Positions 52,601 to 61,110 of a stretch of 64,000 nucleotides of DNA are shown here, one piece after another. Origin of the DNA: DASYPP01 sp036006525 (lineage in GTDB: Bacteria; Gemmatimonadota; Gemmatimonadetes; Gemmatimonadales; GWC2-71-9); contig DASYPP010000109.1 of assembly GCA_036006525.1 (NCBI GenBank), positions 59,166-123,165 on the forward strand, in the 5' to 3' direction. Position 1 is the stretch's first letter. Each line of letters opens with the position of its first letter. A program made the position numbers and the translations under genes. The notes beneath the pieces are model-generated. The model did no database searches and was not told the origin of the DNA. It saw only the letters and a list, made by a program, of their open reading frames with translations.

Positions 52601-52966
52601 CGGGCCTCCACGTCAGGCGAAATTGATGAGCTGCGATCTGAACTGCGCGAGCGGTTCGGGCCCCTCCCTGAGGAAGCAGAAAACCTCCTGCACATGAGCC
52701 GGCTCCGGGTGCTGGGCTCGGCCTTGGGAGTCCAGCATGTCCTGGTGCGGGGCGACGAAGCCCGGCTGACGTTCCGCCAGGGGGCCGCCCCGCGGCTCAT
52801 GGGCCTCACCCGGGCCCTGGACGATGTGCAGCTTTCCGCGGAAGTGCGGCGCACGGTGCCCCTTTCAATGCGGTTGACCCGGCTGGGGGGCGAAGCGCTG
52901 GTTCCTGCCCTGGTGCGGGCGCTGGACCGGACGGGCAGTGAATCGGGGCGGAAAAACAATGCATAA
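49664..52966 (+). CDS. mfd: Transcription-repair coupling factor Mfd
   Basis: 1100 residues. Mfd removes RNA polymerase stalled at lesions and recruits UvrA. The N-terminal part resembles UvrB domains 1a/2/1b; the RNA polymerase interaction domain has DYVVHLDHGIGIYRG; the RecG-like translocase has GDVGYGKTEIA, DEEHRFGVKHKE and TATPIPRTL; the C-terminal regulatory domain ends the protein. GTG start overlaps the BatA-like gene by 4 bases. It sits in an operon with envelope genes, and uvrA is 30 kb away in the same window. Confidence 0.97.
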   Translation: MTLQLILDAFGRAPVTRELETRLPGRGNALKVGGLCGSSGAVLAAWLAHRYPQRLLTVCAPTAAEAERWLSDLRALTDAPVALYPQREGLGEQEPHYEIAGERVETLEALLSSRLRVLVTTARATAERTLVPSGLASLRVVLRAGERRPLKEVIESLDAMGYKRVPTVTEVAEFSVRGGIIDVYGFGMADAARAEWWGDELNSLWTFDLTSQRSQSQIDEVTILPISVPDPPRSRGAVAAGQGLHRQTLLDLLPSDTIIIEEATGPDRDEVERAWREAEHHLEVARRLGEDVPRREDILEAPEEWRKRLASFGRLQLGEDQPDLQMGFMPPERIDRNLNRLRAVLAGGPPSLILCDNEGQLERMDELLNEGPGGRAGATLVVGSLDGGFVLPALRVFTDHEIFRRARRLRRPRRYRQAAPSMATGALSLGDYVVHLDHGIGIYRGIGSVTVGGGSLEVAVVEYEGGDRLNVPLYRLDQLERYRSSGEDGERPPPRLHRLGGTSWQRVREKTREAIKLMATELLDLYARRQVSAGYPFPPDTRWQRELESSFLYEDTPDQVRATEEVKRDMEQPKPMDRLLVGDVGYGKTEIAVRAAFKAVQGGKQVAVLVPTTILAEQHGRTFIERLVDYPVTIEVLSRFRTAKEQKLALTRLAGGETDIVIGTHRLLSRDVVFKDLGLLVVDEEHRFGVKHKERLKEIKLSVDVMTLTATPIPRTLHLSIAGLRDLTLLETAPRDRSPILTFVEPWDDALIEEALARELDRGGQAFVVHNRIETIETIGQRVRSLAPGARIGVAHGQMPADDLEQVMRGFVAGEVDILVSTMIVESGLDVPNANTMIVHDAHRFGLAQLYQLRGRVGRSHRRAYCYLLVPDQIAPDAEDRLKVLEHHTELGAGYRIALKDLELRGAGNLLGAEQSGHAHAVGFDLYMRWLEETALSLRGQGVVEHPAPPDVVLDRPAQLPEDYVADDEVKLDLYRRLARASTSGEIDELRSELRERFGPLPEEAENLLHMSRLRVLGSALGVQHVLVRGDEARLTFRQGAAPRLMGLTRALDDVQLSAEVRRTVPLSMRLTRLGGEALVPALVRALDRTGSESGRKNNA

Positions 52967-52990
52967 ACCAACCTGCAAATGAGGAGCAGT

Positions 52991-54439
52991 ATGCGTCGAG
53001 TGTGGCTGGTACTGGTGGGAGCAGTCGTGGTTGCCGGGTGCCGGAACTTCCGGGACCTCTTCAGCGCCCACGCCGATGTCGCGGCGGAAGCGGCGGGCCA
53101 GGATCTCACGGCCCAGCGGCTGGCGGACATCATGGGGGGCACGAAGGAGATCCGGGTGACCCGGGAAGCAGCCGACTTCGTCGCGAACATCTGGGTGGAC
53201 TACACCCTGCTGAGCCAGGCGCTGGTCCAGGGCGTGAACCTGAATGATTCGAGCACCGTGGCCGAGACCATGTGGCCCCAGATCGCCATGGTCACGGCCG
53301 ACCGCTGGTTCGATACCGTCCTGAGCAAGCGGCTCCAGTTTTCACCCAGCTCGGCCGACAGCCTGTACAACTCCGGGCAGATCCGGGTGATCCAGCACAT
53401 CCTCTATACCGTGCCGGCTACCGCTCCCGCCGCCGATCGCCAGGCAGTGCTTCGCAAGGCGCAGAACGCCTTGACCCGAATTCATGGCGGAGCCGATTTC
53501 GGGGCGATCGCGCAGGCCGAGAGTCAGGACCCCGGCAGCGCGAGGGACGGCGGGTACCTGCCTTCCACTCTGTGGAAACGGGGGTCGACGGTGACCGCAT
53601 TTGACAGCGCCGCATGGAGCCTGCCTCCCGGCGGAGTCAGCGGGCTGGTGGAAACGCCGTATGGCTATCACATCCTCAAGCGGCCCACGGCGGAGGCGGT
53701 GCGGCAACGACTGTCCGACTACCTCCAGTCGAGCATCACGATGCAGCTGGACTCGCTCTACCGGGACAGCCTGGCCCTGGTCAAGAAGCTGGAACTGACC
53801 GGTTCCGCGGTGCCGCTCATGCGCGCCGCACTCCAGGATCCCGAAGGCAACCGGCGGTCCGGCAAGGCGATCGCGACCTACCACGGCGGCGACCTGTCGG
53901 TCGCGGATTTCCTCCGCTGGGTCTATGCCCTGCCGCCCCAGTACGTGAGCCAGCTGCAACAGGCCGAAGACGACCAGTTAAAGCAGATCGTGCTGGTATT
54001 CGCTCAGAATGCTATCCTGCTGGAACAGGCCGATTCGGCCCACATCGGGGTTACGCCGACCGAATGGGCCGGGCTGGTGAACGCGCACCGGGCGGAGATC
54101 GATTCGCTCCGGATGTCGCTGGGCCTGGGCAGCGAGATAACCGACTCCTCGGTGTCGCTGGGTGAGCGGTCCAAGCTCGCGGCGCTGCGACTGGATACCT
54201 ATTTTGACGACCTGGTTACCGGCAAAGCCCGCCTGCGCCGGATGCCGGCGACGATGAGCGCCTGGCTGCGCCGGCAGGGCAACTACAAGATCGTCGAGGC
54301 CGGATTGGTGCGAGCGGTCGAGCTGGGCGAGGCGAAGCAGGCGGTTGACTCCACCGCTTCCGCGGATTCGTTGCGACGCTCCACCGGGGACACCATACGG
54401 GTGCGGCCCGATTCCACGGGAGCTGGACGTCCGCAATGA
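52991..54439 (+). CDS. Peptidyl-prolyl isomerase lipoprotein (PpiC/SurA-like)
   Basis: 482 residues. The signal peptide ends in lipobox VVAGC (Cys16). A rotamase domain (about 120-230) shows QHILY, FGAIAQAESQDPGS, the DGGYLPS segment and PYGYHILK, flanked by helical chaperone-like regions. GAGGAG at 52981-52986 precedes the ATG at 52991; an ATG at 52979 overlaps that ribosome binding site and so is unlikely. The stop overlaps the next gene by 4 bases. It probably assists folding of exported proteins together with its neighbour. Confidence 0.85.
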   Translation: MRRVWLVLVGAVVVAGCRNFRDLFSAHADVAAEAAGQDLTAQRLADIMGGTKEIRVTREAADFVANIWVDYTLLSQALVQGVNLNDSSTVAETMWPQIAMVTADRWFDTVLSKRLQFSPSSADSLYNSGQIRVIQHILYTVPATAPAADRQAVLRKAQNALTRIHGGADFGAIAQAESQDPGSARDGGYLPSTLWKRGSTVTAFDSAAWSLPPGGVSGLVETPYGYHILKRPTAEAVRQRLSDYLQSSITMQLDSLYRDSLALVKKLELTGSAVPLMRAALQDPEGNRRSGKAIATYHGGDLSVADFLRWVYALPPQYVSQLQQAEDDQLKQIVLVFAQNAILLEQADSAHIGVTPTEWAGLVNAHRAEIDSLRMSLGLGSEITDSSVSLGERSKLAALRLDTYFDDLVTGKARLRRMPATMSAWLRRQGNYKIVEAGLVRAVELGEAKQAVDSTASADSLRRSTGDTIRVRPDSTGAGRPQ

Positions 54440-55767
54440 ACACGCGCTGGTGGGTGATTGCCCTGGTTGCCGGGCTGGTGGCCCGGCCGGCCATGGCCCA
54501 GGAGGGCGATAGCGCGGACGCCGGTTCGGTGGACCGTATCGTCGCCATCGTGGGCAACTCGGTGATCCTGTTCTCCCAGATCCAGGAGGAGATCCTGGCG
54601 CAACGGATGAACGGCCTCACCATCCCGACTGACCCGGAAGGCCAGAAGCAGTTGCAGGAGCGGGTCCTGGCGGACTTGATCGACGGTGAGCTGGTGCTGC
54701 AGGAAGCCACCAGCGATACCTCGATCCACGTCACCGACGAGGAAGTGTCGCAGGCGGTCGACCAGCAGATCCGGCAGCAGCGGCGCACGATTCCATCAGA
54801 GCTGGAGTATCGCAAGGAGCTGCAGAACGAGGGCTTCATCACCCCGGAAGACTATCGCCGCTGGCTGACCGATCAGCAGAAGCGATTCTTCCTTCGGCAG
54901 CGCTACATGTCGCACCTGCGGGAGCAGAAGAAGCTGGAGCCGGTGCAGCCGACCGACCAGGAGATGCACGACTATTTCGAAGCGCAGAAAGTGACACTCA
55001 CGGCAGAGCAGCGAAAGACCCCCGCCACGATTTCGTTCCGGCAAATCGTTATCGCTCCGCGAGCCAGCGCGGAATCCAAGGCCACGGCGCGGGCCCGGGC
55101 CGACTCGATCGTCGCGGAACTCAGGAAGGGTGCCGATTTTGCATCGGCGGCGCGCCGATTCTCCGAGGACCCGGTCTCCAAGGAAAAGGGCGGCGACCTC
55201 GGATGGTTCCGGCGGGGACAGATGGTTACCGAGTTCGAGCGGGAAGCCTTCCGGCTCCGACCCGGCGTGGTCAGCGACCCGGTGGAGAGCAGCTTCGGGT
55301 ATCACATCATCCAGGTCCAGCGGATCCAGCCCACGGAAATCCAGGCCCGGCACATCCTGATCGTTCCCGAAGTCACCACCGATGCGGCGGACAGTGCCAA
55401 GGCGTTGGCGGACCGGCTGGCCGACCTGGTGCGCGCCGGCGCCGCGGTCGATTCTCTCCAGCTGCTCTATCACGACCCGGGAGAGGAAAGGCAGGCCGCT
55501 GACGTCCCGGTGGACAAGCTGCCGGAAACCTATGCGACGCTGGCGCAATCCGATTCCGGGTCCGTTCTGGTGATCAAGCTTCCCGGGGACCCCGACATCC
55601 GGAGCAAATACGCGGTGGTGACCGTCGACCGGCGCCGGGGCGAGGGCGAACTGTCGTACGAAGATGTGCGGGACCAGATCCGGTCCGCCCTTTCCGACCA
55701 GCTGGCCATCAAGCGCTACCTGGCCCAGCTGCGCAAGCACACCTACGTGGAGATCCGTCCCATTTGA
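54436..55767 (+). CDS. surA: SurA-like periplasmic peptidyl-prolyl isomerase
   Basis: 443 residues with a cleavable signal peptide (about 1-21, ending AMAQ). SurA_N opens with VDRIVAIVGNSVILFSQI, followed by a first parvulin domain (about 195-295: FRQIVI, FASAARRFSEDPVSKEKGGDLGWF in parts, FGYHIIQV) and a second, more divergent one (about 300-400: ARHILIV). The pairing surA-pdxA is the same as in E. coli. It overlaps the upstream lipoprotein gene by ATGA and pdxA by TTGA. Confidence 0.9.
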   Translation: MNTRWWVIALVAGLVARPAMAQEGDSADAGSVDRIVAIVGNSVILFSQIQEEILAQRMNGLTIPTDPEGQKQLQERVLADLIDGELVLQEATSDTSIHVTDEEVSQAVDQQIRQQRRTIPSELEYRKELQNEGFITPEDYRRWLTDQQKRFFLRQRYMSHLREQKKLEPVQPTDQEMHDYFEAQKVTLTAEQRKTPATISFRQIVIAPRASAESKATARARADSIVAELRKGADFASAARRFSEDPVSKEKGGDLGWFRRGQMVTEFEREAFRLRPGVVSDPVESSFGYHIIQVQRIQPTEIQARHILIVPEVTTDAADSAKALADRLADLVRAGAAVDSLQLLYHDPGEERQAADVPVDKLPETYATLAQSDSGSVLVIKLPGDPDIRSKYAVVTVDRRRGEGELSYEDVRDQIRSALSDQLAIKRYLAQLRKHTYVEIRPI

Positions 55768-56687
55768 AGCCACGGCTCGCGCTGACACTCGGCGATCCGC
55801 GAGGGATCGGTCCGGAGATCGTTGCCCGAGCCCTGGAGGTCCCGCTCAACGCCGACATCGTACTGGTCGGTGCCGAGGACCAGATATCCGGTATCCCGGC
55901 CAGCGAGAAGATATCGGTCGGCGCCTGGCGATCGGGGAGCGGCGAAGAGCCGGGCCGGGTTCGCGGCAAGGCCCACTCCCGCGCGGTGCTGGCCGGCACC
56001 ATCGCGGGCCGCGCGGTTGAGACCGCGGCCCACATGGCGCTGGCGGGCGAGGTCAACGGCATCGTCACCGCCCCGGTCCACAAGTACGCTCTGCATCTCG
56101 CCGGATTCCCCTATCCCGGACATACCGAGTGGCTGGCCCACATGGCCGGCGACGTTGATGTCGCCATGATGCTGGCGGCCGACCGGCTGCGAGTGGTCCT
56201 CATCACGACCCACGTGGCGTCGCGGGACGTGCCGGCCCTGGTCACCAAAGAGCGGGTGGTGACGACCGGCCGGGTGACTCGCAAGGCGCTCAGGGACTGG
56301 TTCGGGATTCCCAACCCGCGGCTGGCGCTCTGCGCCCTCAATCCCCACGCGGGAGAAGACGGCCTGTTCGGCGACGAGGAGGCCAGGGTCCTCACCCCCG
56401 CGGCGAAGCAGCTCCGCGTCGCCGGCCCGCTCCCGGCGGACACCGTCTTCGTCCGCGCGATGCGGGGGGAATTCGACGCGGTGCTCACGCCGTATCACGA
56501 CGTCGGCATGACGGCGATCAAAGTCGCGGCGTTCGGGCGGGGAGTGAACGTCACGCTGGGATTGCCTTTCCCCCGGACCTCACCGGATCATGGAACGGCG
56601 TTCGACATCGCGGGGAAAGGCACGGCGGACTGGGGTAGCATGCGGGCGGCACTGGAACTGGGGGCTGAACTGAGTAAACGAAAATAG
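55764..56687 (+). CDS. pdxA: 4-hydroxythreonine-4-phosphate dehydrogenase PdxA
   Basis: 307 residues. PdxA oxidises 4-phosphohydroxy-threonine in pyridoxal phosphate synthesis. The metal-binding histidines lie in YPGHTEWLAH, YHDVGMTAIKV and TSPDHGTAFD; the opening LTLGDPRGIGPEI and NPHAGEDG are strong family marks. The start is TTG at 55764, coupled to the surA stop by TTGA. It ends 7 bases from the convergent CNNM/CorC gene, and no terminator is evident in that gap. It is slightly shorter than E. coli PdxA. Confidence 0.94.
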   Translation: MKPRLALTLGDPRGIGPEIVARALEVPLNADIVLVGAEDQISGIPASEKISVGAWRSGSGEEPGRVRGKAHSRAVLAGTIAGRAVETAAHMALAGEVNGIVTAPVHKYALHLAGFPYPGHTEWLAHMAGDVDVAMMLAADRLRVVLITTHVASRDVPALVTKERVVTTGRVTRKALRDWFGIPNPRLALCALNPHAGEDGLFGDEEARVLTPAAKQLRVAGPLPADTVFVRAMRGEFDAVLTPYHDVGMTAIKVAAFGRGVNVTLGLPFPRTSPDHGTAFDIAGKGTADWGSMRAALELGAELSKRK

Positions 56688-56694
56688 CTTTCGG

Positions 56695-58053
56695 TTACTT
56701 TGACTTACCTGCGGTGACTGGAGTACTTGCGATCACTTGAGGTTGTGACTTCAGGACTCTCACCTTCTTCACCCTCCGTCCTTCCATCTCCAGTATCTCG
56801 AAGACGTGGCCCTTGAGGGTGACCCGGTCGCCGGGGCGGGGCAGCCGTCCCAGCTCCCCGAAAAGGTAGCCCCCTACCGTCGTATACTCCGCATCATCCA
56901 GGTCGAGGTCGAACTGAGTGTTGAACTCGCTGATCGGCATGGAGCCGTCGATGATGGGCGCCCCTTCCTGGGCCGGTGACTCGGCGTCGGGCCGGTCGTA
57001 CTCGTCGAAGATGTCGCCGACGATCTCCTCCAGCAGGTCTTCCATGGTCACCAGGCCGGCAGTGCCGCCATACTCGTCCAGCACCACGGCCAGGTGCACC
57101 TTGAGCCGCTTCATATCGGCCAGGACATCCTCCACTTCGCGGGTCCCCGGCACAAAGAACGGGGTCCGCATGACGGCGGACACCTTCAGGTTGGGGTCAC
57201 GTCGCAGGGCGATCAGGATGTCCTTGGCGTGAACGACGCCTACAATCTCGTCGATGCTTTCGGTATAGACCGGATAGCGGGAGCGGCGGGCTTCTGCCAC
57301 GGCATCGGCGGCCTGGGCGACCGTCATGTCACTCTCCACCGCCGCCATCTGGGTGCGCGGGGTCATCACGTCCTGCGCCACTTTTTCGGTGAACTCGAAC
57401 ACACCCTCGATGAGCCGGGCGTCTTCCTGGGCCAGCCCGCCGCCCTCCTGGCTCTGCTCCACCAGCATCATGATCTCTTCGGGCGAATGAATCCGCTCGT
57501 GTTCAACCTTGGCCTGCTTGACCCCCATGAGCCGGACCAGCCGGACGGTGCACCAGTTGAGCAGGCCGGTGGCGGGGCGGGTGATCCAGGAGAAGAACAA
57601 CAGGGGGCCGGCCGCCCAGCGGCTGGTGGTCTCGGGATAGGCGATGGCCCAGGTCTTGGGTGCCTGTTCACCGAACACGACATGAAGGAACGAAACCACG
57701 GTCACGGCGATCACCGACGCGACGCCGCCGCGGGCCAGGAAGTTGAGCCCGGCCGGCAGCGCGGAAAACCAGCCGTGGAGCACCTTGGTCGCGGTTTCCT
57801 CGGCCACGTAGCCCAGCAGGATGGAGGCGACGGTGATGCCGAACTGAGCGGCCGAGAGCTGGCGGTTGAGATCGTTAAGGGCGCGGAGAACGACCTTGGC
57901 CTTCCGGTCGCCGCTCTGGATCATCGATTCGATCCGGGTGCGACGGGCGGCGACCAGGGCGAATTCCGCGGCCACGAAGAAGGCGTTGATCGCCAGCAGG
58001 ACCACCAGCGCGGCCAGCCGCCACACCAGTGAGTTACCTCCGGGCTCATCCAT
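56695..58053 (-). CDS. CNNM/CorC-family protein (hemolysin C-like)
   Basis: 452 residues. An N-terminal membrane domain (about 1-190, three to four helices, DUF21/CNNM type with FFVAAEFALVAARRTRIE) is followed by two CBS domains (about 215-345, with DVMTPRTQM and HAKDIL) and a C-terminal CorC/HlyC transporter-associated domain (about 365-435). This architecture is linked to Mg2+ or Co2+ transport. Despite the older name it is not a toxin. It diverges from the CDF exporter gene, and a metal-homeostasis pairing is possible. Confidence 0.9.
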   Translation of the reverse strand: MDEPGGNSLVWRLAALVVLLAINAFFVAAEFALVAARRTRIESMIQSGDRKAKVVLRALNDLNRQLSAAQFGITVASILLGYVAEETATKVLHGWFSALPAGLNFLARGGVASVIAVTVVSFLHVVFGEQAPKTWAIAYPETTSRWAAGPLLFFSWITRPATGLLNWCTVRLVRLMGVKQAKVEHERIHSPEEIMMLVEQSQEGGGLAQEDARLIEGVFEFTEKVAQDVMTPRTQMAAVESDMTVAQAADAVAEARRSRYPVYTESIDEIVGVVHAKDILIALRRDPNLKVSAVMRTPFFVPGTREVEDVLADMKRLKVHLAVVLDEYGGTAGLVTMEDLLEEIVGDIFDEYDRPDAESPAQEGAPIIDGSMPISEFNTQFDLDLDDAEYTTVGGYLFGELGRLPRPGDRVTLKGHVFEILEMEGRRVKKVRVLKSQPQVIASTPVTAGKSK

Positions 58054-58102
58054 AGGGCAGAACTCTAGCGCAAGGAGGCCCTGGGGGGGAGAGTGTCACC
58101 GG

Positions 58103-58132
58103 TTGACGCATCGTAACTGGATGTGTTGTAAT
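58103..58132 (+). promoter_or_regulatory. Promoter for the CDF exporter and its leader ORF
   Basis: TTGACG (58103-58108), 18-base spacer, TGTAAT (58127-58132). Expected transcription start is near 58139, upstream of the leader ORF at 58169. Confidence 0.6.
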
Positions 58133-58168
58133 GGGATAGCGATTGACTAGCGGAGGAGTCTTTTCGGG

Positions 58169-58207
58169 ATGGCGCGGGGAGACTGCCGCGATAGCTTTCC
58201 CCCATGA
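58169..58207 (+). CDS. Possible 12-residue leader peptide coupled to the CDF gene
   Basis: A GGAGGAG at 58152-58158 lies 10 bases before an ATG at 58169. The ORF reads MARGDCRDSFPP and its TGA (58205-58207) overlaps the CDF ATG (58204-58206) as ATGA. The CDF start itself has no ribosome binding site, and its own frame has a stop at 58192-58194, so it cannot begin earlier. Translation of the exporter is therefore likely to depend on ribosomes finishing this ORF. Short length means the evidence is arrangement only. Confidence 0.5.
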   Translation: MARGDCRDSFPP

Positions 58208-59109
58208 CGTCGCAAGCGATTCACGATTGTGTGGTCCGGCCCCCGGTGCGGCTGACCCGGAGACTCTGGATGGTGCTGGCTCTCACCGCCGGCTTCGTGG
58301 TCGTGGAAGCCGTGGGTGGTTGGTTGAGCGGCTCCCTGGCCTTGCTGGCCGATGCCGGCCATATGCTCACCGACGTGGGGGCGATCTCGCTGTCCCTGCT
58401 GACGGCATGGATCGCCCAGCGGCCCGCCACTCAGTCCAAGACCTACGGCTACCTGCGCTGGGAGATATTGGCCGCCCTCATCAACGGGGCGTTGCTGATG
58501 GGGATCGCGGCCTGGGTGGTGATCGAGGCGATCGGGCGGTTCCACCACCCGGTTCAGATCGAGGCCGGGCTCTTCCTGGCGATCGCCGCCGTGGGGCTGG
58601 TGGTGAACCTGGTGAGTCTCCGGCTGCTCCACGGATCGCACCGTCACGATCTCAACAGCCGAAGCGTCTATCTGCATGTCATGGGGGACGCGCTGGGATC
58701 GGTGGCCGCCCTGGGTGCGGCCGTGGTGGTGCGGTTCACCGGCTGGGCGGCGGCGGACCCGATCGCGTCTATCGTGCTGTCACTGCTCATCCTGGGAGGG
58801 GCGTGGCGGGTGGTCCGGGAGAGCACCGATATCCTGCTGGAGGCAGTGCCGTCCCATATCGCCATGCTCGAGGTGCAGCGCCGCATGCTCGGGGTCCCCG
58901 GCGTCGAGACGGTGCATGACCTGCACGTGTGGACAGTCACCAGCGGGATGGTGGCGATGAGCGGGCACGCGGTGGTTCCGGACCTGGTGTCTCACCCCGT
59001 GTGCCTGGAGCGGATCCGGTCCGAAATGGCCACGCTGGGGATCGGGCATGTGACCATCCAGTTGGAGACCCGGCACGAGTGCCGGGAAGCGGACGGGGTG
59101 AGGGCGTAA
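58204..59109 (+). CDS. Cation diffusion facilitator (CzcD-like zinc/cobalt/cadmium exporter)
   Basis: 301 residues with six membrane helices (about 20-210) and a C-terminal cytoplasmic domain (about 215-295). The transport-site motifs are ADAGHMLTD (second helix) and HVMGDALGS with AAADPIAS (fifth and sixth helices). It exports Zn2+ or similar divalent cations by proton antiport. The loop between helices IV and V carries LLHGSHRHDLN, a short His-rich segment. Its ATG is coupled to a 12-codon leader ORF. Confidence 0.93.
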   Translation: MTSQAIHDCVVRPPVRLTRRLWMVLALTAGFVVVEAVGGWLSGSLALLADAGHMLTDVGAISLSLLTAWIAQRPATQSKTYGYLRWEILAALINGALLMGIAAWVVIEAIGRFHHPVQIEAGLFLAIAAVGLVVNLVSLRLLHGSHRHDLNSRSVYLHVMGDALGSVAALGAAVVVRFTGWAAADPIASIVLSLLILGGAWRVVRESTDILLEAVPSHIAMLEVQRRMLGVPGVETVHDLHVWTVTSGMVAMSGHAVVPDLVSHPVCLERIRSEMATLGIGHVTIQLETRHECREADGVRA

Positions 59110-59117
59110 AATTGATC

Positions 59118-59146
59118 TTGCCACCGGGGCCTCTCCCGTCTATATA
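59118..59146 (+). promoter_or_regulatory. Promoter for typA
   Basis: TTGCCA (59118-59123), 17-base spacer, TATATA (59141-59146). It would start transcription near 59153 and rules out an in-frame ATG at 59146 as a start. Confidence 0.6.
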
Positions 59147-59205
59147 TGCCGCCTTCGAGCCGGTTCGAGACGGACCGGAGCAAACGCGGCGAACCGAAGG
59201 TATGG

Positions 59206-61062
59206 ATGTCGAGTACGAGGCCGATTAGAAACATCGCCATCATCGCGCACGTTGATCATGGCAAGACGACGCTGGTAGACCAGATGCTGCGCCAGGCGGG
59301 CGCATTCCGGGCCAACCAGCAGGTCGCCGAGCGGGTGATGGACTCCAATCCGCTGGAGCGGGAGCGTGGAATCACGATCCTGGCCAAGAACACGGCGGTC
59401 AACTGGGGCGGGACCAAGATCAACATCGTGGACACGCCGGGCCACGCCGATTTTGGCGGCGAGGTGGAGCGAATTCTCCGGATGGTGGAAGGGGTCCTGA
59501 TCCTGGTGGATGCGGCGGAAGGTCCGATGCCGCAGACCCGTTTCGTGACCCGGAAGGCGCTGGCCCTGGGGCTCAAGCCGATCGTGGCGATCAACAAGAT
59601 CGATCGCTCCGACGCCGAGCCGCTCCGGGTGCATGACGAAGTGCTGGACCTGTTCATCGATCTGGAGGCGAGTCCCGAGCAGCTGGATGCGCCTTTCCTT
59701 TATACATCCAGCCGGGCGGGGACGGCGACGACGGAACTGGATCACCCGGGGACAACGCTGGAACCGTTGTTCCAGTCCATACTGGATCACATCCCCTCGC
59801 CCCGGGGAAATCCGGACGGCCCGTTCCAGATGTTGATCTCCACCCTGGACTTCTCCACCTTCCTGGGCCGGATGGCGATCGGACGGATCGAGCGGGGCCG
59901 GGTGCACCTGGGCGACACCGTGGCGGTGCTTCCGCTGGGCGTGCCAGGCATGGTGGTGGACCAATCGTTCGAGCGGGCCCGGGTCACCAAGCTCTTCACG
60001 TTCGACGGGTTGCACCGGGTCGAAGCCGAGGAGGCCGAGGCGGGGGATATCATCGTTCTTGCAGGGATGGAAGGGATCGAAATCGGCCGCACGCTGACCG
60101 CGGTGGATACGCCGCAGCGGATGGAAGGGATCGCGGTCGAGGAGCCGACCATCTCGGTCGACTTCATGGTCAACAACAGCCCGTTCGCCGGCCGGGAAGG
60201 GAAGTTCGTCACCAGCCGCCAGGTGCGGGAACGATTGTTCCGGGAGCTGGAGCGGAACGTGGCGCTCCGGGTGGAAGAGACCGAAACCCCGGACACACTG
60301 ACCGTATCAGGCCGGGGCGAGTTGCACCTGGCGATATTGATGGAGACGATGCGGCGCGAAGGCTATGAGTTCCAGGTGTCCCGCCCCCGGGTGATCACCC
60401 GGAAAGCGGACGATGGCACCCGGCTCGAGCCCTACGAAGAGCTGATGATCGACGTGTCGGACGACTACCTCGGTACCGTGATGGAGACGCTGGGCCCCCG
60501 GCGGGCGGAGATGCTGGAGATGCGGAACCCGGGGCAGGGCATGGTGCGGATGAACTTCCGGATCCCGGCTCGCGGCCTCTTCGGGTATCGGTCCGAGTTC
60601 CTGACGGAGACTCGCGGAACCGGAATCATCCACCACCGGTTTCTCGACTACGGTGCGTGGGCCGGACCCCTGGCGGGGCGGAAAAACGGGGTCCTGGTCG
60701 CAGATCGCGAGGGGCAGGCGGTGGCCTTCGCGCTGGGCGGGCTGCAGGAGCGGGCCCAGATGTTCGTGTCGCCCGGCGATGAGGTCTACGGCGGGATGAT
60801 CGCGGGGGAGAACTCGCGGTCCGGCGATCTCGACGTGAACGTTACCAAGGAGAAGAAGCTCACCAACATGCGGACCACGGCCACGGACGACAATGTCCAG
60901 CTGGAGTCCCCGCGGCAGATCACGCTGGAGTACGCCCTCGAGTACATCGAGGAAGACGAGCTGATCGAGGTGACGCCGAAGTCCATACGATTGCGGAAGC
61001 GTTCCCTGGATGTGAACGACCGTAAGAGGGCCGCCCGGGCCGCCCGGGCAGACGCATCGTAA
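59206..61062 (+). CDS. typA: Ribosome-associated GTPase TypA/BipA
   Basis: 618 residues. BipA is a translational GTPase related to EF-G that assists large-subunit assembly, especially in cold or stress. G1 AHVDHGKTT, G3 DTPGHADFGG and G4 NKIDR are present, followed by the EF-G-like domains and the TypA-specific C-terminus with LTNMRTT and a Lys/Arg-rich tail. The start at 59206 has AAGG 5 bases upstream. It is a single-gene unit with its own promoter. Confidence 0.96.
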   Translation: MSSTRPIRNIAIIAHVDHGKTTLVDQMLRQAGAFRANQQVAERVMDSNPLERERGITILAKNTAVNWGGTKINIVDTPGHADFGGEVERILRMVEGVLILVDAAEGPMPQTRFVTRKALALGLKPIVAINKIDRSDAEPLRVHDEVLDLFIDLEASPEQLDAPFLYTSSRAGTATTELDHPGTTLEPLFQSILDHIPSPRGNPDGPFQMLISTLDFSTFLGRMAIGRIERGRVHLGDTVAVLPLGVPGMVVDQSFERARVTKLFTFDGLHRVEAEEAEAGDIIVLAGMEGIEIGRTLTAVDTPQRMEGIAVEEPTISVDFMVNNSPFAGREGKFVTSRQVRERLFRELERNVALRVEETETPDTLTVSGRGELHLAILMETMRREGYEFQVSRPRVITRKADDGTRLEPYEELMIDVSDDYLGTVMETLGPRRAEMLEMRNPGQGMVRMNFRIPARGLFGYRSEFLTETRGTGIIHHRFLDYGAWAGPLAGRKNGVLVADREGQAVAFALGGLQERAQMFVSPGDEVYGGMIAGENSRSGDLDVNVTKEKKLTNMRTTATDDNVQLESPRQITLEYALEYIEEDELIEVTPKSIRLRKRSLDVNDRKRAARAARADAS

Positions 61063-61110
61063 TACCGACTCTCAAGGTGCGGGTTTACCATTTTTTTGGC
61101 GGAGGGTATC

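Noticed and set aside
59146..61062. TypA starting at 59146
   Set aside because: That ATG lies at the end of the -10 element, so it would not be in the mRNA. The ATG at 59206 begins the conserved region and has a ribosome binding site.
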